The notes: a model not told the origin generated them from the letters alone. Positions 25,461 to 38,433 are shown, numbered from the stretch's first letter. The stretch is DNA of 64,000 nt from Pseudisothecium myosuroides (GCA_951799445.1 OX637294.1:20795452-20859451); one strand, 5' to 3'. Numbers and translations: made by a program.

Positions 25461-26375
25461 CTCCTAAAGGACCAAGGCCTTTTTCCTGCCAAATAACACT
25501 AAAAACTACCATTTTTGTAGCAAAGAGTTAGAAAAAAATTAAATTGTTTTTTATTCACATTTAACAATAGGTTCTTACACCTAACTAGTATGAGAGTGTG
25601 TGTAAAAAATTTCAGAATTTTTTACAGCACAAATTGCAAGATATCAACGTTTAAAGTGAAAAAAACAAGTTTTTCAACACATTGCAGGACCGAATTTTTT
25701 GACTTTGAACATTTTTAACTTAAAATTTTTGCACTATAGAATTTTGAATCCTAAATATTTATAATGGAGAATTGAGTTGAGAGCCTAGGAAAAAAAATCA
25801 AAAAAACTTAATTATCATTCTTAAAAAATTTGTTAAGTAGAAGTAGGTACAAGATAGAAGGAAAATCTGAAATATTCATATATTTTAGATGGAATTCAAA
25901 TGCACTAATTCCAATGGTGAGATTGTAAACTAAACCATGCAAAAAAAAAATTTGAAAAATTTAAAAAATTGCATTCAGAAATGAATCCTACAAGTTCTTT
26001 TTTTCAAGAAGATGCTCTAACTGCCCGAAAAACAAGAATGTCCATAACTTCCTCATAATAAATCCAAATGAAATGAATCAAAGCTTTCCAGATAGACAAA
26101 AAAATAATCTATGAGAAAAAAATATTAGAAAAAAAATTCAAATTTTTGCCTTTTTGTTTTTGCTGCTGAGGCTGCCCCCCGTCCCCTCAATTGAGCTTAT
26201 TTGGTCATAAATTTTTTTCCCGGGCACCAATTGTGAGAAAAAATTATATTCCTGCAAAGGTAATCAGCTTTTCTACCTCCAAAAAAAGTTTCAAAAAATC
26301 AAGATAAAATTTCAGCCCGTAGGTACCTGCCTGAAAATGCATTTGTCTCTTGAAGGGACAATGGTCCTTTAGGGG
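25461..26375. mobile_element. TTAA-flanked DNA element (915 bp)
   Basis: TTAA at 25457-25460 and 26376-26379, ends CTCCTAAAGGACC and GGTCCTTTAGGGG. The partner duplication has no insert at 47143-47146, where the site reads TTGA, one base away from TTAA. Same family as 4842-5763. Confidence 0.9.
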
Positions 26376-27952
26376 TTAATGAAGTCCTTCAACATTACAA
26401 AACTCAACCTATATAGTATCTTCTCTATCCTTCATGGATTAAAGCGCAGATGATATATGAATGTAAAAGGTGTGTTATATTATAATGTTGGATGAATGAC
26501 AAAGCTTTAGTACATATGCGATGCAAAGTTGTAAGTATTAAATGTATACATCACTACTCTACAGTTCAATTTATCATAGTATTTATTATATATTTTTAAT
26601 TAATTATTCAAGTTTTTTTTAATTTAAAAAACTCAAATTAGGAATCTTTAATTTTTTACCTTTTAAACTCCATTGAGAATAATATGCACTATGAGATTTT
26701 GTCAATTCTGTTATTTAATTCTATTTCATTTCGGAACTCATTTTTAAGATCTCACTTTTTCTACTAAGAATGAAGCTTAATAAAAACCATTTCAGCTATT
26801 TTCAAATATTCACAGCATCTTAGTTTTAAGATCCATGTGGTACAAATATAAGTCAAATGTCAGAAGAACCTAGATAACAATTGCTGCCAAGAGTTGTAGA
26901 ACTACACCTCCTGATCTAACACGTTTCCTTGCTGACTTTCTCATGAATTGCAAGTGTTATGTCAAAGACCCTATATATGCGAGTATATATGGTTTTTTTA
27001 TTGGAATATTGTGTTATGTGCGTTTTTAATTGTTTGATTCCTAGACGCATGTCGTTATTTGAAGAGGGCTTCTCTTAAAAGAGTTTCAATTAAGTTTCAA
27101 TTAAATTTGGGATAATGGAGAGAATCTCTATATTTTGTTTCTTACAAACTTTTCTTTATTTCAACAAAGTTTTAGAGGCATGGGAGCTTTACTTGTTTGA
27201 AGAGGTAAAAAGACCTTTTGCTTTCAAAAATTCTCACATATTTTTTGATTGACCCTTAGAAGCTTGACTTTTAATTTTGAAAGTCTTTGATTTTTTGCTT
27301 TCAATGGTGCTATGCTCATACTAACTTTCTTTAAAATTTTGATTTTTGCCAATATCCTATTTTATGAAATATTCAACTTATACAATGATGATTGGAAGGA
27401 TCTTTAAAAATTGGTTCAAACATGCACCAATTTTAATTCAAGAAATGAAGGATTCTACAATTGAACCTACACTAGAGATGACCAATACTTCAACTTCTAC
27501 GTAGCTACATGCAAGAAGACATTGTAGAAATTCCACCTTGCCCCAAAAGGTTTAGACATTCAACATTCATTATAAATAGTTTGAAGATAGTCTACATTGT
27601 TGCACCTATATAGTTATTTTCAATGTTTTAAAGATAAAGACTATTAATAAAAAAATTAATCCCTATAATAGATCCAATTTTCTTTAATATATAATTTTGA
27701 AGGTGATTGTTTAGGGCCTATAGGTCTTGTTTAAACATAATACAAAAAATGATAGCACACATGATAATTAATATTTTTTACTTTTTCCTAGAATTTGTTG
27801 TCAAGGTTAAGTTGCTAGATTTATATTTGATACATATTCTACTTCTATCAATTTGTAAATAGAAAGGAAATAAGTGTGATGAAATGTAACAAATGCAAAG
27901 AATGCATTGACTTTCAAGAATCATTACATTCAATTATTTTTTTTAAATGAAA

Positions 27953-29254
27953 GGGTGATTGCAAGAAACACTTGTACTATTTGTTGCGTTTTGCAACAAT
28001 ACCTGTGATTTTTTTCTGGTGTACTTTAAAATTAGAAATCAATTTTTTTTTTTATATTCAAAATGTGGCCAATGTATATACCTTTAAGATGAAGGTAACC
28101 ACTGAAGGAAATTCATTAAAAATTTCTCTAAGGAAAACTACAAAAGTGCCAAATCTCAAGAAAATAGATGTTTCAATGTTTTAATTAATAAAAAATAGAA
28201 AAAACTTAAATAAAAAAAATAAAAATTGGGCATTGTAGCAACTCCATGGCAATGGTCATTCACCAAAAAAACCACCAAAATAATTTTTTATATGTTCTAA
28301 AATGCAAGTAGAAAGAGACTCACTTTGTAGATATCAACACCACCTCGGGGGGGGGCACCTAGTATTTTACTACAAACCACGTGCGAACAAGTGGTTTCTA
28401 ATGAACTATAATTTCAACTTAAAATTTTGAGGGTTGCTTAATAATGACTATAGGTTTCTATTGCCAAAATTTCAAACTAAAATAATAGTTGAAATGATTT
28501 GTACAAGAGGTTGAAAATGGCCTAAAACGGCATGTTTTTCAACTCAAATATTTATAGAGATCACATTTAGATGACCATTGCATCAATACTCAACTCAAAA
28601 TGAACTTTCAATAGAGAGCTATTTTTAGGAATTTTTTGTTCATTTTTTAGACAATTTTTTAGGATATAATATAGGGATGTGAAAGTTATTTTTCAGTTGT
28701 ACAGTGTATCTAATTACTTCAAAAATTTGTAACTAATTATCATTAACAAATAAAAATATCAATAATTCAAAACATAAACTTTTGAAGTAGGAAAATCTAG
28801 TCATATTTTTTTTATTTCATTTTATTTAAATTTTAGGATATAATATAGGGGGTCCAAAGTTCTGTTCGCACGTGTTTTCTAATAGACACTCTAAGTGACC
28901 CCCCTGAGAACACCACATAAAATTAAGTATTTTTAGAATTCCTTTAGACAGTACCTACAAGTCTATTAGAAGACCATCTCCACCAAATTTCAGCTTCAAA
29001 TTCGTTTTTATGGGTACTAAATAGTACTAAAAACCTCCAAATTGGCATTTAAGATATCAAATTGGGGGCTATTATTAAATAGTAAAAAAATTTAAAAAAA
29101 TTCCAAAAACTTAAGCAAGGTATATAAATAGTCATGAGTACCTTGAATTTGAATTTTGAATCATTTGAAGTCAAAACACAAAAGTTATGGCCAAAAAACT
29201 AATCAGCATGCAATGGGTGAGAGAAAATAGAACAAGTGTTTCTTGCAATCACTT
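27953..29254. mobile_element. 4-bp-TSD element family, copy 3 (with nested hAT-like element)
   Basis: Ends GGGTGATTGCAAGAAACAC and GTGTTTCTTGCAATCACTT, flanked by GAAA (27949-27952 and 29255-29258). The partner duplication is uninterrupted at about 48710-48722. Subtracting the nested 573 bp leaves about 729 bp. Confidence 0.88.
28344..28908. mobile_element. hAT-like MITE (565 bp) with 8-bp target duplication
   Basis: AACACCAC occurs at 28336-28343 and 28909-28916. The ends CTCGGGGGGGGGCAC and GTGACCCCCCTGAG form an imperfect inverted repeat. An 8-bp duplication and a C/G-rich AGGGG-type terminus are hAT hallmarks. No transposase is present. It interrupts a copy of the 4-bp-TSD family, so it is the younger insertion. 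Confidence 0.85.
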
Positions 29255-29879
29255 GAAAAAAAGATCACCTGAGGTTAAGAATTTCTACCTTTCCACTAAT
29301 TATAGAATATTTGGATTTTGAAAGATTTGGTTTATTTTTGTGACTACAGTATTGAGCTTATTTACTCAACAAGCCACCATTTTTTAGATGCTCTAAGGTC
29401 ATTTTAAATAGTATACAAATGTAGTTCAACATTGTCTTTAACCAGCCTTGTACTCTAAATAATATACTAACCAATACACTATCCTTGTCACATTGGGTAG
29501 CTTAGGATCATAGGACGTCCCAGACAAACGGACATATCGGACAGACTGGACAGACAATGTGGCTACTTTAAAATAGTTACATGGAGCAAGTCAAGGTCAC
29601 CAAACATCTTGAACAAGCGGACATATCGGACGGTTCGGACGACCAGTTAATCCAATGTGACAACTATGCAATATATTGAATTGTTGGCAGAGCAGGTATG
29701 AATATTGCCTGGGCAGATTATCTCACAAGTTTTTTTATAATAGCCAAACCCAATAAGGTTATACTCAATATTGAAGTCTGGCTCTGAATAAGGTTGTAAA
29801 CCTAAACCTGAAGCGGCTCACGCTTGTGTACAAACTGGCAGAAATGAAAATGGGTGAACCCTAAACCGAAATCCAGCTT

Positions 29880-30318
29880 CTACTTCTTCTTGGTGTTGGT
29901 GGAGAGTAAGTCCCCGCTTGTCTTGAGTTCCCTCTTGTCGTCCTTCATATCAATTTGATCATACTTGGCATCCTTCAACACCACCAAAACTGAGTCAATC
30001 TTTGTCTCCAAGGCGTTCATATTTGTCTTCAAGGCGGCCAACTTCGTAACTATCCACCTTCTGCATGGTTTCATCTGTAAACATCTTGCTTACGCCCACC
30101 GCGATTGTGGCCATGACCCCCCTACAAGAGAGCAACTTGAAGCCGTCTGAGTAATGCCTTTGCAAGCACAACAAACAATAAGTTAGAGCACAAATAATCC
30201 AAAAGCAACCAAACCCTAGCAATAAGAATAAACTTCACAAGATCCATACCTCAAGATCCACAAATGGTTCATTAGCCACGGCAATGGAGAATTTACGCAC
30301 AAAGCCCCGCCCGGCCAT
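29880..30318 (-). pseudogene. Decayed two-exon gene fragment, copy 1
   Basis: On the minus strand exon 1 (30318-30250) encodes 23 residues starting MAGRGFVRKFS and ending FVDLE, followed by a GTATGG donor. Exon 2 continues RHYSDGFKLLSCRG with a hydrophobic stretch and a coiled-coil-like tail ending in KKK at 29880. The second copy at 49778-50108 has the acceptor CAG where this one has CAA, and this copy also carries a frame-breaking insertion and a short duplication near 30020-30060. Conservation of protein sequence and of the intron between copies argues for a real ancestral gene. I do not recognise the family. Confidence 0.5.
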
Positions 30319-30664
30319 CTCAAAGAGAAAAGTGACAAAGAATGGCGCAATGAAGCCAAGAGAGGGCGAACAGTGGCGCACTAAAGCCAAAAGGGTGTGG
30401 ATAGTGGCGAAACAAGGAAGGAGAGTGCGGAGTGGCAAAGAGGACAGAAAGCGGACTATACCTTTGGAGCATACCATAATTGCTCGTAGCACTTTTCTCT
30501 TTGAAAGCGATTGCTCCACTCCTCGCGTTGAGAGCAACCTCCACTGCAAAAATCAAACATGTTGGAAGCTTAAACACCTTCTCTGAGTTCACGTCAATTG
30601 TATTAGTATGCCCTGTGCCACTCTGGGTTCAAAATAAATAAATAAAATTTTAAGTACTTTTTAC

Positions 30665-30960
30665 ACATAGTTATCACATTGGATGGACCGTCTGTCCTAA
30701 CCGTACGATTTGCCTGCCTGTTTGGGACGTCTGGTGACCCTGACCCATTTAATGTGACTACTTTAAGGTAATCACATTGTTTGTCCGCTTTGTCCAAACC
30801 GTCCCATATGTCTGCCTATCTGAGACATCTGGTGACCCTGACCCATTTAATGTGACTACTTTAAGGTAATCACATTGTTTGTCCGCTTTGTCCAAACCGT
30901 CCCATATGTCTGCCTATCTGAGACGTCTGGTGATCTTGATTTGCCCAATGAGACAACAAT
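30665..30960. repeat. 98-bp tandem repeat, about three copies
   Basis: CTGGTGA recurs at 30731, 30829 and 30927, exactly 98 bp apart. The last two units are nearly identical. Each unit contains an inverted form of the GGTCACC / GGACGGTT arm of the composite element. Confidence 0.85.
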
Positions 30961-31341
30961 GCTTTTACATAAACAATAAACAAAGTCTAAACATCTCTTT
31001 ATATACTACCAAGGTTAATAATATTAATAGCAAAGTAAAAAATAGCATACAATATAAGATTTAACTAAAACATTAAAAAAAAGGGACTATGACAAAGTAA
31101 AAGTTAATTAAAGAAAAAGAAAAAAGAAAAAGCAACATGACAAAGAATTGAAAAAAAAATCCATATAAAGTAAGAGACAATTAAAGCATAAGTGAGAGCA
31201 AAAGAAAAAAGAAAAAGGGACTACACTACAAGGTAATAGTTAAGGGGTCATGGTCACCAAACGTCCCAAATAGCCAGGCAAATCGGACGGTTAGGACGGA
31301 CGGTCTACCCAATGTGATAACTATGTGGAAAAAGTACTATG

Positions 31342-32074
31342 GGGTGAATGCAAGAAACACATGTACTACTTTGCGTCACACCTTGCATTTTGATTAGTTT
31401 TTTGGCCATAACTTTTGCATTCTGGCTCCAAATGACTCAAGATTTATACATATGGTACTCATGAATATTATACACCTTGACTAATTTTTTTTGTAATTTT
31501 CAAAAATAGTTTATTGTCCAAAAATAGCCCCTAATTATATGTCACACTTGCCAATTTAGAGGTTTTTAGTACTTTTAGTACCCAAAAAAACAAATTTCGA
31601 GTTGAAATTTGTAGTGCATGGTCTTCTAGTAGACTTGTAGCTAAGCAAGGAAGGAATTCTAAAAATAGTTAATTGTATGTGGTGTAGAAGTCCACAAAGT
31701 ACGCTTCTTTCTGCTTATATTTTGAAACATATAAAATATTATTTTGGAATTTTTTTGGGTGAATGACCATTTTCATATAGTTGTTACAAATGGACAATTT
31801 TTATTTTATGTATTTAATTTTGTTTCCTATTTTTAATTAATTTATACATCAAGATATCCATTTTCTTGAGATTTGGCACTTTTTTAGTTCTCTAGCTTAA
31901 AGAATTTTTTTATGCATTTCCTTTGGTGGATACCTTCATCTTAAAGGTGTATATGTTAGACATATCTTTTTTGTTTTTTAAAAATTATTTTTCTAATTTT
32001 ACAGTATTCCAGAAGAAAAATCATGAGTGTTGTAAAAACGCAACAAAATCGGCAGGTGTTTCTTGCACTCACCC
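31342..32074. mobile_element. 4-bp-TSD element family, copy 4 (733 bp)
   Basis: Ends GGGTGAATGCAAGAAACAC and GTGTTTCTTGCACTCACCC, flanked by TATG (31338-31341 and 32075-32078). Reverse orientation relative to copy 1. Non-coding. Confidence 0.88.
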
Positions 32075-32078
32075 TATG

Positions 32079-33368
32079 CTACACTACAAGGTAATAGCAT
32101 AAGCAAAAAGCAAAAAGAACATGACAAATAAATGACATTAAAATTGATGAGCACAACAAATTCCAAGTTTATCATCAAGTTTGTTTGTAGATCATAATTC
32201 CAACCTATTTGGAACAAACTGAAAATGCAAACTTAAACTAGAAGATCAAAACTCATCAATGTCAACCAAATTTTAAATGATCCAGCAAACTAACCAAGAT
32301 CAATCCAAGCTGACATTGATCTACTACCACTAGTTCCTCATACTCATTGATCCAAATTGAAACTAAAAAATAAAGCAAAAGAAAGGCACCCCACAACCAA
32401 TGATCCAACCAATGAACTCTTGAGAAAGTTGCACAACCTGGCTAGGAAACATGAAGGTAAAATTCAAATCAATGTGAGGGCAAATACTAGAGTTTACCTA
32501 AATGCGGAAGCTCTTCTTTGCAAAGGATTGGGAGCGTGATCGCGAAATGTGATTCTTTGAAATTGCCAAACATAATTGAGCCTCAAAAAATTGTGGCTGG
32601 CACCTGCTCCACATCAAAGAGAATGGGCCATGTACAATACACATGAGAGAGAGTGTGATGGCAAAAAAATGCGGCAAAAAATGAGACCAGAGAAAAAGGA
32701 AAGGAAAATGGCATTGTGGTTTAGGGTACAGTTGTTGCCCACTGCTAAATTAGAATACCATTGAGATATCTAGAGTCCATTACTATTGATTGCCATATCT
32801 TTAAGATAAGATGGTGTTATTTTTGGTCATAAATATCACCTACCTCAGCAATATTCCAATACAAATCATCAATCTTCTAGCTCAACCATCAAACCATAAA
32901 GTTGCCTATGCATAATTTTTAAAAATCTATACAAGTTCCCTCCAATTAAAATTAAAATTCATGTGCAATGTTTTATTTATAATTAAAAAATCTTAAATTT
33001 TTATTAAAAAGCCCCCAAAGTTGGGTAGCTTGTCCCACAACGATGCTAGTATGTGAGCCCAAGAATGCGAGCTTGTGGGCTCATTTAGAAGAGAAGCTCG
33101 CATTCTTGGACTCATTTAGAATTGAAGATGCCTCATTTTAGCTTGAGCTTTTGAATTTTTTGACTTCATGTTATTATTTCTATAACTACATGTTTACAAT
33201 CAGGGTGTTTTTTTTCTAGCGAAATTTCTCTAGCTTTGACAATTCTGACCTCTCTGACTTCATCCCTCCAAAATTGGCCTGCTTAGTGAAGCCAACAAGG
33301 AGAAATTGATCTAAAATAAAAACCCTAGTTACAATTTTGTTATAATATAGTTTATCCTTTTGAATATT
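32079..33368. other. Intergenic sequence with one strong hairpin
   Basis: A perfect 16-bp stem, CCAAGAATGCGAGCTT (33059-33074) against its complement (33094-33109), has a 19-base loop. It belongs to the inverted-repeat element family of 20747. Otherwise nothing: the frames at 32357-32539 and 32576-32764 have no recognisable domain. Confidence 0.5.
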
Positions 33369-33369
33369 G

Positions 33370-34150
33370 GGCCCCAACATGCTCGATTGCTTTGAACATA
33401 TGTTTCTATGTCATTTGGTTGCATAATTTTTGAACTTTTTGAACAATGCTTACCATTCTTCAATTTCTCTCTATAGGTAGGGGCAATACAATTATCTTCT
33501 TTTGAATGAACCTCAATAATGTTCTACTACCTTTTCTTAATAATATTATGACATAACAAGTGTGACAAAAGAATGGCACTTATTTTTGCCACTTGTTTTA
33601 AGCATCCTAGACCCTCCAAAAAATGGATGAAAATTTTGCAATTATTGCTTCAATCCACCTTTAGATTCTCCTTGTTATCATAAATAAGCAAATTTTAACA
33701 AAGTCAACAACTCATCCAAATTACTACATTTTTTTATAAGTAAAATAATATATTGGCATAATAAATAATGGAACCTCTTTTGTCTTTTGCACAACTTAGG
33801 GGACATACAATTCACCCAAAATTATTATTAGATGAAACTATCTAAAATTGTTCATTTAATCAAATATTCATAGTTGGAGTCAAAATACATCTACACCACG
33901 CTATTTTAAACCATTAAATGAATGAAAATCATAATTTTTTGAAAATATGTTTATATCTATTTGGAGTTTTATAATTTCTGTGAATCTTCAAAGACAATAC
34001 TCAAGAAGACCTTAAATTGTCATATTGGTGTTTTGTTTGTATTGTCTTCAAATAGAGTCAACACTATTCATTACATATTTTGTACATTTTTTTGTAAAGT
34101 TGTAAGCATTCCACATAAACGGAAGGATAGTTTAAGGTTCTGTTGGTAGC
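33370..34150. repeat. Dispersed duplication, copy 2 (partner 620-2100)
   Basis: Same block order as 620-2100. It has a single copy of the 85-bp unit and an empty TTAA site at 34012-34015. Confidence 0.8.
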
Positions 34151-34279
34151 ACCTCCAAAGCCCTTCACACAACATAATTAATAGCGGCAAGATGGGAGAT
34201 AGTTTGAGGTATTTCTATCTTCCTAAGTTGCACAAGTGAAGTGAATAAGCAACCACACCAAAACGGAGCCTCTATCTGT

Positions 34280-34510
34280 GGTGTACATAACATTGTTAAA
34301 CCACAAGTGATTCTATTGCTACTCTAGGTCAAAGTATATCCTTCTCCAATTACCTTATTGTTGGCCTTCAATTCAATTGAAGTATGTTCATTAGTCTGTA
34401 ATCATGCTTGAAGAGTGTTGTAGCCAATGTAGGGAAGTGGCTGCCCATGATTTGGAGGAATCTAAAAGGAACCCCCAACACATTGTTGTATAAGCATTTG
34501 TCTCACCTTT
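34280..34510. repeat. Dispersed repeat shared with 44445-44650
   Basis: Both contain TTGGCCTTCAATT-AATTGAAG and TGTTGTAGCCAATAT/GT blocks in order. Non-coding. Confidence 0.65.
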
Positions 34511-34987
34511 TTTTGAGTAAATAATGCCCTATTGAAACTACCTCACATGTAACTTTTGTTATTGCAAAGTTCCATCCAGAGCCAATATTCAAGTGACTTG
34601 GTGACCCGCCTTTCTTACTGGCGTTGGATGCAATGCACTAAGGTGGGAATACTGTAAATGGTGTCCCCCCTATAGGTGACACAATCGGGTATTTTAAAAT
34701 GGACAATAGTTGACTCCTATTGTTCATTGAAAAGATTTGATTTGTTCACACTTGATTAGAAACAAGTTCCAAAGGTAGCCGTTTTAGGTGAAGCTAAGAA
34801 TCAAGAATGGAGACCAGATGAAAAATCCACATTTACATTGAATAAAATATTCATTCTGAAGGAAAAACTTTCTTTTTTTTTGCATTCTTCCTCATCCTTA
34901 TTTCTACACACATTGAGCTCAATTTCTCAGCAAAATCCCTGCAAATCTTATAGGCTAAAATGGATTAATTTAATTGTCTATAGACTA

Positions 34988-35111
34988 GGTAATTGCAAAG
35001 CAGGTCAAGTTATCAAAAATAATCGCCAGTTAGAATTTACCAAGTTGCAAGCAGCGAGGTTGGTACTAACTAGCAATTATTTTTGCTAGCTTGGCTTGCT
35101 TTGCAATTACC
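34988..35111. repeat. 124-nt near-perfect foldback
   Basis: The first arm (from 34988, GGTAATTGCAAAGCA) and the last arm (ending 35111) are perfectly complementary for 15 bp. Complementarity continues with few mismatches and one small bulge for about 50 bp in all, leaving a short loop. It could be a microRNA-like precursor or a tiny foldback transposon. No target duplication was identified. Confidence 0.7.
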
Positions 35112-35550
35112 GGACATAATGTCAATGTAGGAGAATTGAGTTGTTTGACTTCTTTGATTGCTTAACCAATCAAAACATGCCACAACAACAAATTAAAGCC
35201 TCTTGCATTTAGATTATGTTAGGTGGATCGGCACTCAATAAGTTAATACCACTCGATAGTAGTAGAGAATTCTCTTAGATCTCTCTCACTGCTAGACCAA
35301 TGAAATTTCTACATCATACCCACCTTGTTGAGAATTTGCACAAGGCAAGCAATGAGCATTATCAATCTTTAATCTGCCTCTCTTTATCCATTCGAAACAT
35401 GTCACTACCAACGAAACTCTCCTGCACTGACATTATGGTACACTCTCTACCCATGTCGGCCGCATTGAAACTAATGCAAGAGATGCTCTGGAGTGCCAAG
35501 TGTTGTCATGAAGATGCCGAAATCCAAGCCGTTTTTCCTTTGAATTCTCC
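35112..35550. other. Intergenic sequence, no feature
   Basis: The open frame 35300-35557 has no recognisable domain and runs into the adjacent MITE; not supported as a gene. Confidence 0.4.
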
Positions 35551-35555
35551 AAACT

Positions 35556-35954
35556 AAGGTAAACCCCCCCCCATTCCCGACCAGTGACCCATTCCCGACC
35601 TATAGGTGCACATATTTTTGACCATACTTAGAATGCAATTTTTTTTCGTTTTCAAGGTTGGAACTCGTAAATGCATGACACATGTCCCAAGGTGTGAAAA
35701 AAAATAGGAAATAATGATTAGGTAAAAAGTTATTGAATGATTGGAATTGGAAGAGTCTAGACATTGGCCATGGGTCCGGTGCACTTTTTGCCTCCCAAAA
35801 TTCATAGTAATTTCAATTCAAGTGATAAAATTACCAATTTTTTTGCAATCCATGTCATTTCTATTGATGTACCTTTGAAAAATATTTGTTTTGCCTTCGC
35901 TACTCCAGATCATGTCGCAATTCCTTATTCGGTCGGTTATGGGGGGGTTACCTT
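35556..35954. mobile_element. Inverted-repeat MITE (399 bp), 5-bp duplication
   Basis: AAACT occurs at 35551-35555 and 35955-35959. Ends AAGGTAAACCCCCCCC and GGGGGGGTTACCTT form an inverted repeat that extends into a CCGACC block. Non-coding. The superfamily is not assigned. Confidence 0.72.
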
Positions 35955-36009
35955 AAACTTTGTTGCCTTCTGTCATTCGGAACCAAACCTTTGGGAAACT
36001 ATCTTAATA

Positions 36010-37390
36010 ACCCACTTGTCATCACTTCTACTACTCCGTCTTGGAATGCATTGGAATCATAAGGAAATACCGACACATGTGAGGTGGGTAGGCCTTCAGT
36101 TGATATCTCAACTATGGTACTTAATCGATCAACAGCCATTGACATCTAACTGGCCTCAGTCTACCATCGAAACTGAAGTCGGATCTCACTCAGTCACCGG
36201 ACTTTTGGGGTTTTACAGTAACCTAGAAATCCAAATTTTGCCATTCAATCATGTTCAGGTCCCATTAAGTTGATTATTCTTTTGAAACTTGCGTGAGAAA
36301 AAAACCCGGAAGGAGCCCGTGCCTGGGGTTCCAAGGCTACAGAGCACCTCAAGAAATCAGCTTTCCTGATGGTGGTGGGAGCCCAATTCTTATCAATGCG
36401 AAAGACGAGATGAAACTGAGAGGTCCGTTGTGCATTTTGGCAGAGAGATATTTGTAACATTGTATAACCAGGCACTGGACTGGTCTTCCCCCCATGCTGG
36501 GAAGGTATTATTTGCCTCCATAGATGTCTGGGAGAGACTCTAAGTAAATGCAGGGATTGAGGTTGGTTGAGGATCGGAGCCATCAACAAGACAATTTTGT
36601 TCATTGCCTAGGGGTCTTGTTTTCAAGAATGCAAATTAAAGGGATCCCTACTTCGTTGGTAAACAATGTTAGGGATAGTGGAGTTTTGAATAAGGGACAA
36701 ATGTTTTTTTTGATAAGGGAGGCAACCCATTCCTGATCAGTGCTACACTTTGGCTATGTGGGCTATTCTCTCTCCGCAAAGGAGGAGATGAACAGTGATT
36801 AATTATGGTGCGGTTCCCAATGCAGATGTGGCACATTTTTATTGGCCACAAGACTCTCAACATTGCAACCACTGCTTGGTCAATTTTGTTTTCAGTCCAT
36901 GGTCGGAAATAGCAAGCCTTATATTACCGGTATGGCTAGGAAGACCAGAATCTTCCGCTGAAAAATTCATGATAATTCTGTTTTGAGGAAAAAAAATTAA
37001 TGGAACCCTTCCAAACTGTATTTCTACACATGGAAAAAAATTTCCATTGAAGAAACCTACCCTGCACATATGTGGAATTGCTTAAGTGATCAAAAATAGG
37101 TTGCCTCCCCTATATGACATTAGTATTCCATGTTGAATGGTCAAATAGTAAAATCTAATTGCAATAAAGAGATATACAGTATCTAGTTTACAAAATTTGG
37201 GCATTATCACCCAAAACATTGAAATCTGTGTAGAGGGAATTTTGAAACTTTGTTGGAGATGCTTGTTGGAAGAAAGATGTGCATATGGATGTTTCCTACA
37301 TATCCATGCAATTGAAATTAAGAAAAATAAATTCATCACAAATGTTTTCTTAAAAAACCATGAAATTTAAATGACAAAAACAATTCACCA
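36010..37390 (+). repeat. Upstream flank of duplication unit C
   Basis: Blocks match unit A in order: near 36019 with 2275, near 36290-36440 with 2930-3100, near 36480-36690 with 4390-4590, and 37115-37390 with 4620-4840 and the sequence after the TTAA element. Homology stops exactly at the CACTA terminus at 37391. The minus frame 36245-36604 and plus frame 35764-36273 lie here and are not supported as genes. Confidence 0.85.
36716..37111. mobile_element. Inverted-repeat MITE (396 bp)
   Basis: Ends AGGGAGGCAACCCATT and GGTTGCCTCCCCT, flanked by ATA (36713-36715 and 37112-37114). Units A (about 4585-4625) and B (about 11685-11710) have the uninterrupted flank, so this insertion is specific to unit C. 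Confidence 0.8.
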
Positions 37391-37869
37391 CACTACAAGA
37401 GAAAGGGGTGTTTTAAGTGAGTTTTTAAGTATAGTCCTAGACATAAGATTATAAGTAATGACCTTTAAGGTGATTTTCAGCAAAATTTTACTTGAAACAT
37501 ATGTGTTACTTGAAACATATGTTTTCCCTAGTTCTGCAAACTCAATTCCAAGGTCAGTCAACCGCGCTGCATGCCGGGTTTAACTGAGCATAATCTGTAC
37601 ATTCCAATTGTGCCAGAGTGTCAGAAGGGTTTTGAGGTGCCCTACTCGGACGAAGAGCTACAAGCTATAGGATGTACCAGCTGAGGATGCCCGTCAACCT
37701 TTCGGAGGAGGGCGTTTAGTATATCGGCTGGTAGCCAACATAGAACTGTTTATTAGTGTATATGTTCTGTAGATATAGCGGACAACTTCTAGGTTTTTTA
37801 AAACTTTTGTAAATTACATTTTGATAAGCAATTAGCTGTAATAAAGGCATTTTCAGCCGGGTGGCCGGC

Positions 37870-37877
37870 TATATAAG
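37870..37877 (+). promoter_or_regulatory. Possible TATA box inside the CACTA-bounded segment
   Basis: TATATAAG follows a GC-rich dyad (GCCGGGTGGCCGGC). It lies about 560 bp upstream of the broken reading frame at 38434. Motif evidence only. Confidence 0.35.
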
Positions 37878-38433
37878 GCGGATATTTGTTTTGCTCTTGA
37901 AGCATTCAAATGTTTCCTTTGAGAGTTTGATTGTTTTGGCACGAACATTGTAATCAGGTGTTGTGGGTTTTCTAGGTGCAGCCGCTGGATCTCCACTACA
38001 CAGCCTCTGCAACACGTAATGACATAGTCTCGCAGACGTTCGGACTAGGCTTTGGACACTGAACTCTGAAGGGACTTTATCATTATGTGTTGCACATGTT
38101 GTGTGGTGGAGTTCCTCCGGCTGCACCTACAATTTTACAGCACATGATTACAGTGTTGTGCTATACTCTTAAACTCTTTAAGGAAGCGTTTGATTGCTTT
38201 CTGGGCAAAAGCGAGCTCTGTCATATATGGCCAGGCAAGTCCCTTTTTATCTCAAATTTGTTGCTCGGGTCTCGTGGATGGTGTTTAGGATGAATCATTG
38301 CTTTCTGGTTTACTATTTGTTGCATTCTGGTTTACTATTTATTGTCAATTTTGCATATCGGTTGGCAGCCGATATCACGTCTGGCAATCTTCTCTGGTCT
38401 CTTATCCGTATCTCATAATCTTGCGTCGTCACA

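Larger units (their letters stand above)
25260..29490. repeat. Segmental duplication, copy 1 (partner 46960-48990)
   Basis: From GGCATCAAGGGTCTTTTGG onward this matches 46965-48990 in order. It is longer because of the TTAA element at 25461 and the 4-bp-TSD element at 27953, which holds a hAT-like element. No gene is recognised in the shared part; frames such as 48055-48264 in the partner are not kept here. Confidence 0.85.
29490..31330. mobile_element. Composite element with GGTCACC / GGACGGTT repeat arms
   Basis: Blocks containing GGTCACC, CGGACATATCGGACGG and CAATGTGACAACTATG occur at about 29595-29668 and 31248-31325 (direct) and at 30660-30740 (inverted). More copies lie near 29510 and 48970. 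Between them are a pseudogene fragment and a 98-bp tandem. The arrangement suggests a mobile element with multiple subterminal repeats, but its exact limits and class are not clear. Confidence 0.55.

Noticed and set aside
30235..30549. 104-codon minus frame and its counterpart at 49591-49869 as a conserved gene
   Set aside because: Only the last 23 codons before the GTATGG donor align as protein between the copies; the upstream part reads in different frames, so it is treated as leader sequence of the two-exon fragment.
35764..36273. 169-codon open frame on the + strand
   Set aside because: It runs from inside a MITE (35556-35954) into the repeated unit C flank, the homologous sequences in units A and B do not keep the frame, and no domain is recognisable.
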